From NCBI RefSeq assembly GCF_010093235.1, contig NZ_PDWP01000011.1, forward strand, positions 46,453-110,452: a stretch of 64,000 bases of DNA. Reading direction: 5' to 3'. The translations under genes and the position numbers were made by a program. Source of the DNA: Pseudoxanthomonas suwonensis (GTDB lineage Bacteria; Pseudomonadota; Gammaproteobacteria; Xanthomonadales; Xanthomonadaceae). Below the pieces are notes generated by a model. The model made no database searches. It saw nothing but the letters and a program-made list of their open reading frames with translations, and had not been told where the DNA came from. Shown in pieces: positions 6,237-14,524 of this stretch (position 1 is its first letter; the number at the start of each line of letters is the position of its first letter).

Positions 6237-8084
6237 ATGTCTTCCCCCGACCAAGAAACCCCTGCCGCGCCGAGCTTCGGCGACCTCGGCCTTCCCCAGC
6301 CTTTGCTGGCCGCCCTGACCGAGGTCGGCTACGAAACCCCGTCGCCGATCCAGGCCGCGACCATCCCGGCACTGCTGTCCGGTCGCGACGTGCTGGGCAC
6401 CGCCCAGACCGGCACCGGCAAGACCGCGGCGTTCGCCCTGCCGGTCCTGTCGCACCTGGACCTGAAGCTGGCCCGGCCCCAGGCCCTGGTGCTGGCGCCG
6501 ACCCGCGAGCTGGCCATCCAGGTCGCCGAGGCGTTCCAGCGCTACGCGGTGCAGATGCCGGGCTTCCAGGTGCTGCCGATCTACGGCGGCCAGGGCTATG
6601 GCCCGCAGCTGCACGCGCTGCGTCGCGGCGTGCACGTGGTCGTCGGTACCCCCGGCCGCGTCATCGACCACCTCGAGCGCGGCACCCTCGACCTGTCCGG
6701 GCTCAGGAGCCTGGTGCTGGACGAGGCCGACGAGATGCTGCGCATGGGCTTCATCGACGACGTCGAGGCCGTGTTGCAGAAGGTCCCCGAAGAGCGCCAG
6801 GTGGCGCTGTTCTCGGCGACCATGCCGCCGCCGATCCGGCGCATCGCCCAGACCTACCTGCGCGATCCGGTCGAGGTGACCATCGCGGCCAGGACGACCA
6901 CCTCGGCGAACATCCGCCAGCGTTACTGGTTCGTCAGCGGCATGCACAAGCTCGACGCGCTGACCCGGATCCTGGAGGCCGAGCCGTTCGACGCGATGAT
7001 CGTGTTCGCGCGCACCAAGGCCGCCACCGAGGAGCTGGCCAACAAGCTGCAGGCGCGTGGCGTGGCCGCGGCCGCCATCAACGGCGACATGCAGCAGCAG
7101 CAGCGCGAGCGCACCATCCAGCAGCTCAAGGACGGCCGCCTGGACGTGCTGGTGGCCACCGACGTGGCCGCGCGCGGCCTGGACGTGGAGTGCATCAGCC
7201 ACGTCCTCAACTACGACATCCCGTACGACACCGAGAGCTACGTCCACCGCATCGGCCGCACCGGCCGCGCCGGGCGCAGCGGCGAGGCGATCCTGTTCGT
7301 CACCCCGCGCGAGAAGGGCATGCTGCGCGCGATCGAGCGCGCCACCCGGCAGCCGATCGAGGAGATGCGCCTGCCGACCGTGCAGGCGGTCAACGACCGC
7401 CGCGTGGCGCGGTTCTTCGAGCGCATCAGCAGTGCCCTGGAGGCCGGTGGCCTGGAGGAATACCGCGAGCTGGTCGACCGCTATGCGACCGAGCACGACG
7501 TGGGCGCGGCCGAGATCGCCGCCGCCCTGGCGCGCCTGCTGCAGGGCGACGTGCCGCTGCTGCTGGAGGCCCGCGACGAGCCGGCCCCGCGCGAGCCGCG
7601 CCCGGCCCGCGAGCCGCGCGCGTTCGAGGAGCGCGAGCGTGGCCCGCGTCTGCCGCGCGGCCGCGACGACGACTTCGCCCCGCGCGCCCCGCGTGCGCCC
7701 AAGCCGCCGCGCGAAGCGCCGCAGCCGGGCATGGAGACCTACCGGGTCGAGGTCGGGCACGTGCACGGGGTCAAGCCGGGCAACATCGTCGGCGCGATCG
7801 CCAACGAGGCCGGGCTGGAGGCGCGCTACATCGGGCGCATCGACATCCACGAGGACCATTCGATCCTCGACCTGCCGGCCGGCATGCCGCCGGAGATCAT
7901 GAACCACCTGCAGAAGGCCTGGGTGGTCGGGCAGCAGCTGCGCATCACCCGCTGGGACGGCAGCCATGCCCCCTCGGCGGACGCGCCGCCGGCGCGCGGG
8001 CGTTTCCGCCCGGGCGGGCCGCGTCCCGGTCCGCGGGCGGCCAGGGCGCCGCACCGGAAGGGGCCGCCGCGCCCGCGCGGCTGA
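6237..8084 (+). CDS. deaD: DEAD-box ATP-dependent RNA helicase (DeaD/CsdA type)
   Basis: This is a 615-residue helicase with all family motifs in order: the Q-motif (FGDLGL...PSPIQ, 14-39), Walker A AQTGTGKT (56-63), PTRELA (88-93), GG, TPGR (138-141), DEAD (162-165), SAT (193-195), then the second RecA domain with ARGLD and HRIGRTGRAGR. After a basic Arg/Pro-rich linker comes a DbpA/CsdA-like RNA-binding domain (about 490-570, beginning YRVEVGHVHG), then an Arg/Gly/Pro tail. These features fit DeaD/CsdA, which unwinds structured RNA in ribosome assembly and cold adaptation. The frame is open to 6168, but ATG 6237 matches the usual N-terminus (short linker before FGDLGL) and follows CCGGAG. 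Confidence 0.92.
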   Translation: MSSPDQETPAAPSFGDLGLPQPLLAALTEVGYETPSPIQAATIPALLSGRDVLGTAQTGTGKTAAFALPVLSHLDLKLARPQALVLAPTRELAIQVAEAFQRYAVQMPGFQVLPIYGGQGYGPQLHALRRGVHVVVGTPGRVIDHLERGTLDLSGLRSLVLDEADEMLRMGFIDDVEAVLQKVPEERQVALFSATMPPPIRRIAQTYLRDPVEVTIAARTTTSANIRQRYWFVSGMHKLDALTRILEAEPFDAMIVFARTKAATEELANKLQARGVAAAAINGDMQQQQRERTIQQLKDGRLDVLVATDVAARGLDVECISHVLNYDIPYDTESYVHRIGRTGRAGRSGEAILFVTPREKGMLRAIERATRQPIEEMRLPTVQAVNDRRVARFFERISSALEAGGLEEYRELVDRYATEHDVGAAEIAAALARLLQGDVPLLLEARDEPAPREPRPAREPRAFEERERGPRLPRGRDDDFAPRAPRAPKPPREAPQPGMETYRVEVGHVHGVKPGNIVGAIANEAGLEARYIGRIDIHEDHSILDLPAGMPPEIMNHLQKAWVVGQQLRITRWDGSHAPSADAPPARGRFRPGGPRPGPRAARAPHRKGPPRPRG

Positions 8085-8166
8085 GCCTCGCGGCATCGCG
8101 CCGGGCACGGCGTGATGCCGCCATCCAGTACGGGCAGCGGGCCCTGCGGCCTCGTATCATTGCCCC

Positions 8167-9846
8167 GTGAACCCGCAGCGGACACCCCCGAGCCGTCCGC
8201 GGCTCCCCCGATGGACCTGGCCCAGGTTCGGAGTGGCGCTGCTTGCCGTCCTGGCAATCGTGGTCGTCGTGGTCGGGTTCACCGGGCGCGCGGCGCGTTG
8301 GCCCACCGATGCCTACCTGGTGACCGGCCAGGCCACGACCGAGCCTCCACAGCTCCGCGAATGTCCGGCCGATGCACCGTTGCCCGGGGCCCGGGCCGAG
8401 GTGCGTCCGCCGCCGGGCGGCTGGCCCGGCGTGCCGCAGGCCGTGAGCGTGTTCAACGTGTTCGGCGGCGAGGTGCGGCTGGAGTATGCCGGGCGCGTGC
8501 TGTGCGGACACATGCATGACGCGCGCACGCGCGATTCGCGTTTCCGTGCCGGGGTCGGCATGGTGATCGTGCCGCAGGCGGGCAGCCAGGAACCGGTGGT
8601 GGCCTACTGGTCGCCGCCGCTCAAGCCCGGCTGGATCCCGACCATCCGGGTGGGGGCGCCGAGCGAGGTGCAGCACGTCGATACCCTGCGGCTGGTGGTC
8701 CGCACCGCCTGCCTGGCGGTCGCCCTGGTGTTGGCCGCGACCGCGCTGATGGCCTATCCCGGCTCACGCGACTGGACCTTCCTCGGCTACGCGCTGCTGT
8801 GCGCGCTGTCGGTGGTCTGGCAGGGCATGCTCAGCGGCCTGGTCGGCTATCCCGAACCCTGGCTGCCGGTGGTCGGGCATGAGCAGCGCTGGTTCGTCGG
8901 CCTCTCCTGCGCGGGCCTGGGCGCGATGCTGTGCGGCATGTGGCTGCTGGTGGCCGGCCCCGGGCTCGATGCGCTGGTGCGACGGCGGATGGTGCTGGCC
9001 ACGTTCGTGAGCTGGCTGGCCGCCACGGTCTTCGCGCTGCTGGCCCCGGAGGCCTGGCTGTCGTCGACCGCGGTGGGTGTCGAGCTGGCCTTCCGCCTGG
9101 TCTACCTGGCGATCCTCGGCTGGGCGCTGCAACGGCTCTGGCACCACCAGTACGGCGCGATCCCCGCGCTGGCGGCGATGGCGCCCTTCGCGGCCATTGC
9201 CGTGCTCGAACGGGCCGGAAGCCGCCTGTTGCTCGAGTACCGGGTCGAGGCGATCCAGCTGTCGATCACCTGGTTCCTGGCCGTGAGCGCCTACGCCCTC
9301 AACCTGCGCCTGGGTCGGCTGCGCCGCCAGCGCGACGAGATGCAGCAGCTGGCCGAGACCGATTCCCTGACCGGGCTGCCGAACCGCCGCGCCGGGTTGC
9401 GCCGGCTGGACGAGCTGTTCGCGCGCGCACGGCATCATGGCGCGCCGCTGAGCGTGGCGTTCGTCGACATCGACCACTTCAAGTCGATCAACGACGAGTA
9501 CGGCCACGAGGCGGGGGATCGCGTGCTCATGGCCGCGGCGGAGGCCCTGCGCGGGGCGGTCCGCGGCCCGGTCGAGGCCGCGCGCATGGGCGGCGAGGAA
9601 TTCCTGGTGCTGTTGCCCGGGGTAGGCGCGCATGCCGCCGTGCAGCGCATGGAGGCCCTGCGCGGACGCCTGGCCGCGCAGGGCAGCGGGCTGCGGCTGG
9701 ATGGCCTGGTGCTGACGGCCAGCATCGGCGTGGCCTCGCTCCAGGCCAGCGACGCCGACGCCGCGGCCCTGCTGCGGCGGGCGGACGGGGCCATGTACGT
9801 GGCCAAGCGGTCCGGGCGCGACCAGGTGCAGCTGGCGACCTGCTGA
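8167..9846 (+). CDS. Membrane-bound diguanylate cyclase (7TM-type sensor, GGDEF)
   Basis: The 559-residue protein starts at GTG 8167. One helix (about 20-40) is followed by a periplasmic domain of about 140 residues, then a bundle of seven or so membrane helices (about 180-385), a layout like the 7TMR-DISM extracellular/7TM sensors. The GGDEF domain follows a short linker, with DSLTGLPNRR, DIDHFKSINDEYGHEAGD and GGEEF (475-479). It is therefore expected to make c-di-GMP. The product-inhibition site is not intact: the position nine residues before the motif reads RGPV instead of RxxD. It is followed 53 bp later by rluF. Confidence 0.9.
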   Translation: MNPQRTPPSRPRLPRWTWPRFGVALLAVLAIVVVVVGFTGRAARWPTDAYLVTGQATTEPPQLRECPADAPLPGARAEVRPPPGGWPGVPQAVSVFNVFGGEVRLEYAGRVLCGHMHDARTRDSRFRAGVGMVIVPQAGSQEPVVAYWSPPLKPGWIPTIRVGAPSEVQHVDTLRLVVRTACLAVALVLAATALMAYPGSRDWTFLGYALLCALSVVWQGMLSGLVGYPEPWLPVVGHEQRWFVGLSCAGLGAMLCGMWLLVAGPGLDALVRRRMVLATFVSWLAATVFALLAPEAWLSSTAVGVELAFRLVYLAILGWALQRLWHHQYGAIPALAAMAPFAAIAVLERAGSRLLLEYRVEAIQLSITWFLAVSAYALNLRLGRLRRQRDEMQQLAETDSLTGLPNRRAGLRRLDELFARARHHGAPLSVAFVDIDHFKSINDEYGHEAGDRVLMAAAEALRGAVRGPVEAARMGGEEFLVLLPGVGAHAAVQRMEALRGRLAAQGSGLRLDGLVLTASIGVASLQASDADAAALLRRADGAMYVAKRSGRDQVQLATC

Positions 9847-9899
9847 ACTCCGCTGCGCCGGGCGCGGCGGAGGTGGCCCGGGCAGCGGATAATGCCGCC

Positions 9900-10628
9900 A
9901 TGACCGAAGAAGCCATCCGCCTCAACAAACACATCGCCGGAACCGGCTTCTGTTCGCGCCGCGAGGCCGATCGCCTGATCGCCGAGCGCCGGGTGACCGT
10001 CAACGGCCAGCCGGCCGGGGTCGGCGCGGTGGTGGGCGAGGGCGACGAGGTCCGGATCGACGGGCAGCCGCTGAATGCCCGTGCAGCCAAGCCGGGCAAG
10101 CGCCGCCACGTCTACATCGCCCTGAACAAGCCGGTCGGCATCACCTGCACCACCGAAAGCTCGGTCAAGGGGAACATCGTGGACTTCGTTGGCCACGAGC
10201 AGCGCATCTTCCCGATCGGCCGCCTGGACAAGGACTCGGAAGGCCTGATACTGCTGACCAGCAACGGCGATATCGTCAACGAGATCCTGCGCGCCGAGAA
10301 CGGGCACCAGAAGGAGTACCTGGTGGCGGTGAACAAACCGGTGACCGACGAGTTCCTGCGCGGCATGTCCCGCGGCGTGATGGTGCACGGGCAGATGACC
10401 CTGCCGTGCCGGGCCAGCCGCATCGCCAAGTTCGGCTTCCGCATCGTGCTGCGGCAGGGCCTGAACCGGCAGATCCGGTTGATGGCCGCGGCCTTCGGTT
10501 ACCGCGTCACCCAGCTGCGCCGCGTGCGCATCGACAACATCAAGCTCGGCGCGCTCAAGCCCGGGCAGTGGCGCAACCTGACCCTGGAGGAACTGCGGGG
10601 CCTGCTCCCGCAGTTCACGGACTGGTGA
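9900..10628 (+). CDS. rluF: 23S rRNA pseudouridine synthase, RluF type
   Basis: The 242-residue protein begins with an S4 RNA-binding domain (about 5-60: IRLNKHIAGTGFCSRREADRL). A RsuA/RluB/E/F-type catalytic domain follows, with GRLDKDSEGL (107-116) holding the catalytic Asp110. The GLNRQIRLMAAAFGYRV segment near the end is typical of the RluF branch, which modifies U2604 in E. coli 23S rRNA. Specificity here is inferred from similarity to that branch. Start ATG 9900. The stop overlaps the start of the next gene, so the two are probably co-transcribed. Confidence 0.88.
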   Translation: MTEEAIRLNKHIAGTGFCSRREADRLIAERRVTVNGQPAGVGAVVGEGDEVRIDGQPLNARAAKPGKRRHVYIALNKPVGITCTTESSVKGNIVDFVGHEQRIFPIGRLDKDSEGLILLTSNGDIVNEILRAENGHQKEYLVAVNKPVTDEFLRGMSRGVMVHGQMTLPCRASRIAKFGFRIVLRQGLNRQIRLMAAAFGYRVTQLRRVRIDNIKLGALKPGQWRNLTLEELRGLLPQFTDW

Positions 10629-11719
10629 GCGCGGACCTGCCCGCGGTAGCTCCACGTCCGGCGCGCCCGGACAACGAGGCCGAGCGGCTGGCGGCGCTGC
10701 GCGCCTCGCGCCTGCTGGATACGCCGCGGGAGCAGTCCTTCGACGACCTGGTCGCGCTTGCGGTGGCGGTGACCGGCGCATCGATGGCGGCGGTCTCCCT
10801 GGTCGACGCCGAGCGCCAGTGGTTCAAGGCGCAACATGGATTCAACGCCTGCGAAACGCCGCGCGACGTCGCCTTCTGCGCGCACACCATCCTCGATCCG
10901 CAGCGCGTCCTGGTGGTGGAGGATGCGACCCGCGACCCGCGCTTCGAACACAACCCGCTGGTCACCGGCGAGATGGGCATCCGCTTCTACGCGGGCGTGC
11001 CGCTGCTGGATGCCGAGGGCCACGCGCTGGGCAGCCTGTGCGTGTTCGACACCCGGCCGCGCCCGCTGGGCGAGGCCGAAATGCGCGCGCTGCAGGCGCT
11101 GGCCCGCCAGGCCGGCTTCCTGATCGAACTGCGCCGCACCACCGAGGCGCTCAACCTGTACGTCAACGAATGCGCCTGGTACGAGCGGCGGCTGCTGCAC
11201 TATTCGGAACTGCTGGAGGCACAGAACGCCGACCTGGCGCGGCAGACCCGCACCGATCCGCTGACCGGCCTGGCGAACCGCCGCGGCTACGGCGAAGTGC
11301 TGGGCGCGGCGCTGGAGCGTGCCGAACAGGAGGGCACGCCGTTGTCGGTGGCGATCGTGGACCTGGACCACTTCAAGCGGGTCAACGATTCGCTGGGGCA
11401 CGGCGAGGGCGATCGCGTGCTGGTGCGGGTCTCGCAGGCGCTGGACGAGAAGATGAAAGGCGTGGGCCTGGCGGCGCGCTACGGTGGCGAGGAGTTCGCG
11501 CTGCTGTTGCCTGGCGCCGACCTGGAGCATGCCCACGAACATTGCCGGATGTTGTGTCGCGCGCTGGCGGTCATGCAGGACTGCGGCGGGGTGACCGCCA
11601 GCATCGGCGTCGCCCAGTGGCGTCCCGGCGAGGAGCCCGGAGCTGCCCTGTCGCGCGCCGACGCGGCGCTTTACCGTGCCAAGCTCGGCGGCCGCAACCG
11701 GGTCGAACTGGCTTCCTGA
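10625..11719 (+). CDS. GAF-GGDEF diguanylate cyclase
   Basis: The 364-residue cytoplasmic protein starts at GTG 10625, overlapping the rluF stop (GTGA). Residues about 25-165 form a GAF domain of the kind that begins RLAALRASRLLDTP and has FCAHTI and GSLCVFD. A short coiled linker follows, then a GGDEF domain with DPLTGLANRRG, DLDHFKRVNDSLGHGEGD and GGEEF (287-291). It is predicted to synthesise c-di-GMP in response to a GAF ligand or to the redox state. No RxxD inhibition site is present (KGVG at that place). Convergent with the downstream EamA gene, with one base between the stops. Confidence 0.9.
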   Translation: MSADLPAVAPRPARPDNEAERLAALRASRLLDTPREQSFDDLVALAVAVTGASMAAVSLVDAERQWFKAQHGFNACETPRDVAFCAHTILDPQRVLVVEDATRDPRFEHNPLVTGEMGIRFYAGVPLLDAEGHALGSLCVFDTRPRPLGEAEMRALQALARQAGFLIELRRTTEALNLYVNECAWYERRLLHYSELLEAQNADLARQTRTDPLTGLANRRGYGEVLGAALERAEQEGTPLSVAIVDLDHFKRVNDSLGHGEGDRVLVRVSQALDEKMKGVGLAARYGGEEFALLLPGADLEHAHEHCRMLCRALAVMQDCGGVTASIGVAQWRPGEEPGAALSRADAALYRAKLGGRNRVELAS

Positions 11720-11720
11720 G

Positions 11721-12662
11721 TCAGTCGACCAGCTGCCGCGCGGCGTCCGGCGCCGTAGCCGCCGCGGGGGCGCGCCGGCGTGACAGCAGCGGGTCCAGGA
11801 ACACCGCGCCAAGCACGATGGCCACGCCCAGGTAGAACTGGCCGCTGAGCTCGCGCTGCTCGCCCAGCAGCAGCGCGGCCAGCACGATCGCGTACACCGG
11901 TTCGAGGTTGGTGATCAGCTGCACCGCGTAGGCGCTGAGCTGGCGCAGCGCCATCAGCGCCAGCGCGAACGGCAGCAGGGTGCAGGCCAGGGCCAGCAGG
12001 AGCAGCAGCCCGCCATCGCGCGGGCCGGGCAGGGCCAGCAGCTCGCCGGCGAACGCCGGCAGCAGCAGTGGCATCAACGGCGCCAGGGCGGTCAGGGCCA
12101 GGGTGCCGGCGCCCAGTTCCAGCGCGGTGACGGTGAGGGGATCGGCGTGGTCGACCAGGCGCTTGTTGAGCGAACCGAACATCGCCACCAGCAGGGCCGA
12201 CACCGCGCCCACGGCGACGCCCGCGCGCATGCCGTCCGGCACCCCGCCCACCACCAGGGCCACGCCCGGCAGCACCGCCACGCCCAGGACCAGCTCGCGC
12301 AGGCGGAATGGGCGGCGTGCGACCCACGGCTCGATCACCGCGGTGAACACCGGCGCCAGGGCGATGCAGGTGGCGGCCACGGAGGCGTTGGCCAGCTTGA
12401 TCGCGCCGTAGAAGGTCAGCCAGTGCAGGCCCACCAGCACGCCGATGCCGGCGTAGCCGGCGGCCAGCCGCGGCGTCAGGGTGCGTAGGCCGCGCCAGAC
12501 CCGTGGCAGCAGGGCCAGGGCGGCGACCACGATCAGCATGCGCCACCACACCAGGGGCAGCGCCGGCAGTTCGATCAGCTTGCCGAGGATGGCGGTGAAG
12601 CCCCACAGCAGCACGCAGAAGTGCACCTGCAGCAGGGCACGGGTATGGGGGTTCATCGGCAT
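11721..12662 (-). CDS. EamA/DMT-family transporter
   Basis: The 313-residue protein has ten predicted membrane helices in two EamA repeats (about 10-145 and 155-295). The second repeat ends with NLEPVYAIVLAALLLGEQ, the typical conserved segment of the drug/metabolite transporter superfamily. These proteins move small metabolites or amino acids, but the substrate cannot be read from sequence. Start ATG 12662; the Met two codons in is possible. The next minus-strand gene upstream begins further right, with 44 bp between. Confidence 0.88.
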   Translation of the reverse strand: MPMNPHTRALLQVHFCVLLWGFTAILGKLIELPALPLVWWRMLIVVAALALLPRVWRGLRTLTPRLAAGYAGIGVLVGLHWLTFYGAIKLANASVAATCIALAPVFTAVIEPWVARRPFRLRELVLGVAVLPGVALVVGGVPDGMRAGVAVGAVSALLVAMFGSLNKRLVDHADPLTVTALELGAGTLALTALAPLMPLLLPAFAGELLALPGPRDGGLLLLLALACTLLPFALALMALRQLSAYAVQLITNLEPVYAIVLAALLLGEQRELSGQFYLGVAIVLGAVFLDPLLSRRRAPAAATAPDAARQLVD

Positions 12663-12706
12663 GGCGCATTATCGCCCGGCAGCGCGCCCGGCGCCCGTCG
12701 CCGAAG

Positions 12707-13375
12707 TCATGGATTGGCGGTCGGACGGCCCGGCGCCAGCCAGCCGGCCAGGCCCAGCGCGGCCACCGAGACCATGGCGCCGAGCATCGCCAGCAGCATG
12801 TCCTTCTGTGCGTCCCACTCGTCGCCCTGGGTGCCCAGGTAGGCCTGGCCGAGGTCGCCGCCGAACACGCTGGCGGCGAGCCATTCGAAGATCTCGAACA
12901 GCAGCGCGTGCGACATGATGAAGGACACCGGCAGCACGTAGCGCCACGGTCCGCGCGGCGGGGCCACCCGCTCCAGCAGCTGCACGCAGACCGGGGCCAG
13001 CAGCAGGCCGTAGCTGAAGTGCACCAGCCGGTCGTAGGTATTGCGCTGGAACCCGAACAGGGCGTCGACCGAGAAGCCGAAGTTGCGCTGGAAGAATGCG
13101 TCGTACGGCACTTCGGCGTAGGTGTAGTGCGCGCCGACCGCGTGCAGCACCCCGAACGCGAACAGGCCGATGCAGCTGGGCCAGGCCAGGGGCATGCGCC
13201 GCCACACGAACGGCAGCGCCGCCACCGCGACCACCACCAGTGCGTTCTCCAGCGCCCAGTCCTCGCGGTAGCTGGGGTCGATCGCCAGTGCGATCCAGAC
13301 CACCGCATAGGCGGCGAGCAGGGCCAGGGCATGGCGGGTGGGAACGGGGCGGCGTGCGGGTGCGGCGTGGCTCAT
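12707..13375 (-). CDS. DUF2238 (YjdF-like) integral membrane protein
   Basis: The 222-residue protein has six or so membrane helices. The conserved family stretches are all present: HAVGAHYTYAEVPYD, NTYDRLVHFSYGLL, EIFEWLAA and YLGTQGDEWDAQKDMLLA. These match E. coli YjdF and the DUF2238 family, whose function is not established. Start ATG 13375 gives a short basic N-terminus before the first helix; the longer open frame upstream overlaps the DUF72 gene in another frame and is rejected. Confidence 0.88.
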   Translation of the reverse strand: MSHAAPARRPVPTRHALALLAAYAVVWIALAIDPSYREDWALENALVVVAVAALPFVWRRMPLAWPSCIGLFAFGVLHAVGAHYTYAEVPYDAFFQRNFGFSVDALFGFQRNTYDRLVHFSYGLLLAPVCVQLLERVAPPRGPWRYVLPVSFIMSHALLFEIFEWLAASVFGGDLGQAYLGTQGDEWDAQKDMLLAMLGAMVSVAALGLAGWLAPGRPTANP

Positions 13376-13443
13376 GGGCGCGCATCCTCGCACGGACCAC
13401 GCACGCCGGGCAGCGGCGGCCGCCGCTGCGGCGACGGGCGGCC

Positions 13444-14280
13444 TCAGGCCGCGGACAGGCGCTGCAGCAGGGCCTGGGCCGCGGCCGGGTTGCGTTCCTT
13501 GGCCGCCGCGATGAAGAACACGAAGGCCTCGCGTGGCTGGCCCGGGGGCAGCAGCGGGCCGACATGCGGCAGGTCGTCCGGATCGCGGCCCTCGCTCCAG
13601 TCCCTGGCGCGCGCGGCCCAGGCATCCAGCTCGGCGCCGGTGTAGCCCTGTGGCAGCCCGGCGCGGGCCTGCATGATCCGTGCATAGGTGAAGTCGGCAG
13701 TGATGTCGCCGAAGGACGGATGCTCGTCGGAGGCGGCCGAGACCAGGGCGATGCCGTGGCCGCGCAGCAGGTCCAGCAATTGCGGGGTGAACAGGGCCGC
13801 ATGCCGTAGTTCCAGCGCGTGGCGCAGCGGGAGGTCGCCGGCCTGGCGCGGGAGCAGGGCGAGGAAATCGCCCAGCGCATCCAGCGACGGGCTCTGCCCG
13901 CGGTCGAACTGCCACAGGATCGCGCCCAGGCGGTCGCCCAGGGTGGCGATGCCGCCGACGAAGTCCTCCACCTGCGCGCCGGTGCCGGCGAGGCGGCGGC
14001 TGGCCATGATCCGCTTCGGCGCCTTGGCGGTGAACACGAAGCCGGGCGGGGTTTCGTCGCGCCAGCGGGCATAGGTGTCCGGCTTCTGCGCGCCGTAGTA
14101 GGTGCCGTTGATCTCGATCGCGGTGACATGGCGGCTGGCGTATTCCAGCTCGCGCCGCTGCACCAGCTTCTCCGGGTAGAACACGCCGCCGCGCCAGGGG
14201 GCGTAGGTCCAGCCGCCGATACCGACGTGGATGCGGGGAGCGCCGGGCGTGGCGGGCGCGGGATCGAACAGGTCGGACAT
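13444..14280 (-). CDS. DUF72-family protein (YecE-like TIM barrel)
   Basis: The 278-residue protein shows the DUF72 signatures in order: IHVGIGGWTYAPWRGGVFYP near residue 17, then EINGTYYG (about 56-63) and FVFTAKAPKRI. The length is usual for this family of TIM-barrel proteins of unknown biochemical role; YecE of E. coli is the best-known member. Start ATG 14280. Its upstream side faces the 3' end of the serine hydrolase across a repeat-bearing gap. Confidence 0.87.
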   Translation of the reverse strand: MSDLFDPAPATPGAPRIHVGIGGWTYAPWRGGVFYPEKLVQRRELEYASRHVTAIEINGTYYGAQKPDTYARWRDETPPGFVFTAKAPKRIMASRRLAGTGAQVEDFVGGIATLGDRLGAILWQFDRGQSPSLDALGDFLALLPRQAGDLPLRHALELRHAALFTPQLLDLLRGHGIALVSAASDEHPSFGDITADFTYARIMQARAGLPQGYTGAELDAWAARARDWSEGRDPDDLPHVGPLLPPGQPREAFVFFIAAAKERNPAAAQALLQRLSAA

Positions 14281-14340
14281 GGCGGCGGCCGGGCTGGGGG
14301 AACACGGATCCTAGCGGAGCCGCCGTGCCGCGGGTGCATG

Positions 14341-14456
14341 GCAAAAGCGCCCGTCACCTGGCGTTTGCCGGCACGACGTGCTTGCGCTGCGCGTGCCGGC
14401 GACTTGGATGCGTAGCCCGGGTAAGCGAAGCGCACCCGGGGCCGACGCGCCTGCCG
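14341..14456 (-). repeat. 116-bp dispersed repeat, inverted copy A
   Basis: This is base for base the reverse complement of 16340-16455 and 16565-16680. It contains two hairpins: CCCGGGT/ACCCGGG around an 11-base loop, and GCCGGCACG/CGTGCCGGC. From 14459 to 14524 a second, diverged copy of the first half follows and stops exactly at the stop codon of the serine hydrolase gene. The paired-hairpin design is that of REP/BIME-like elements. Confidence 0.9.
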
Positions 14457-14524
14457 GGACTCGCAAAAGCGCCGTCGCCCGGCGTTGCCGGCACGTCGGC
14501 GCTGGCGCTGCGCGTGCCGGCGGC

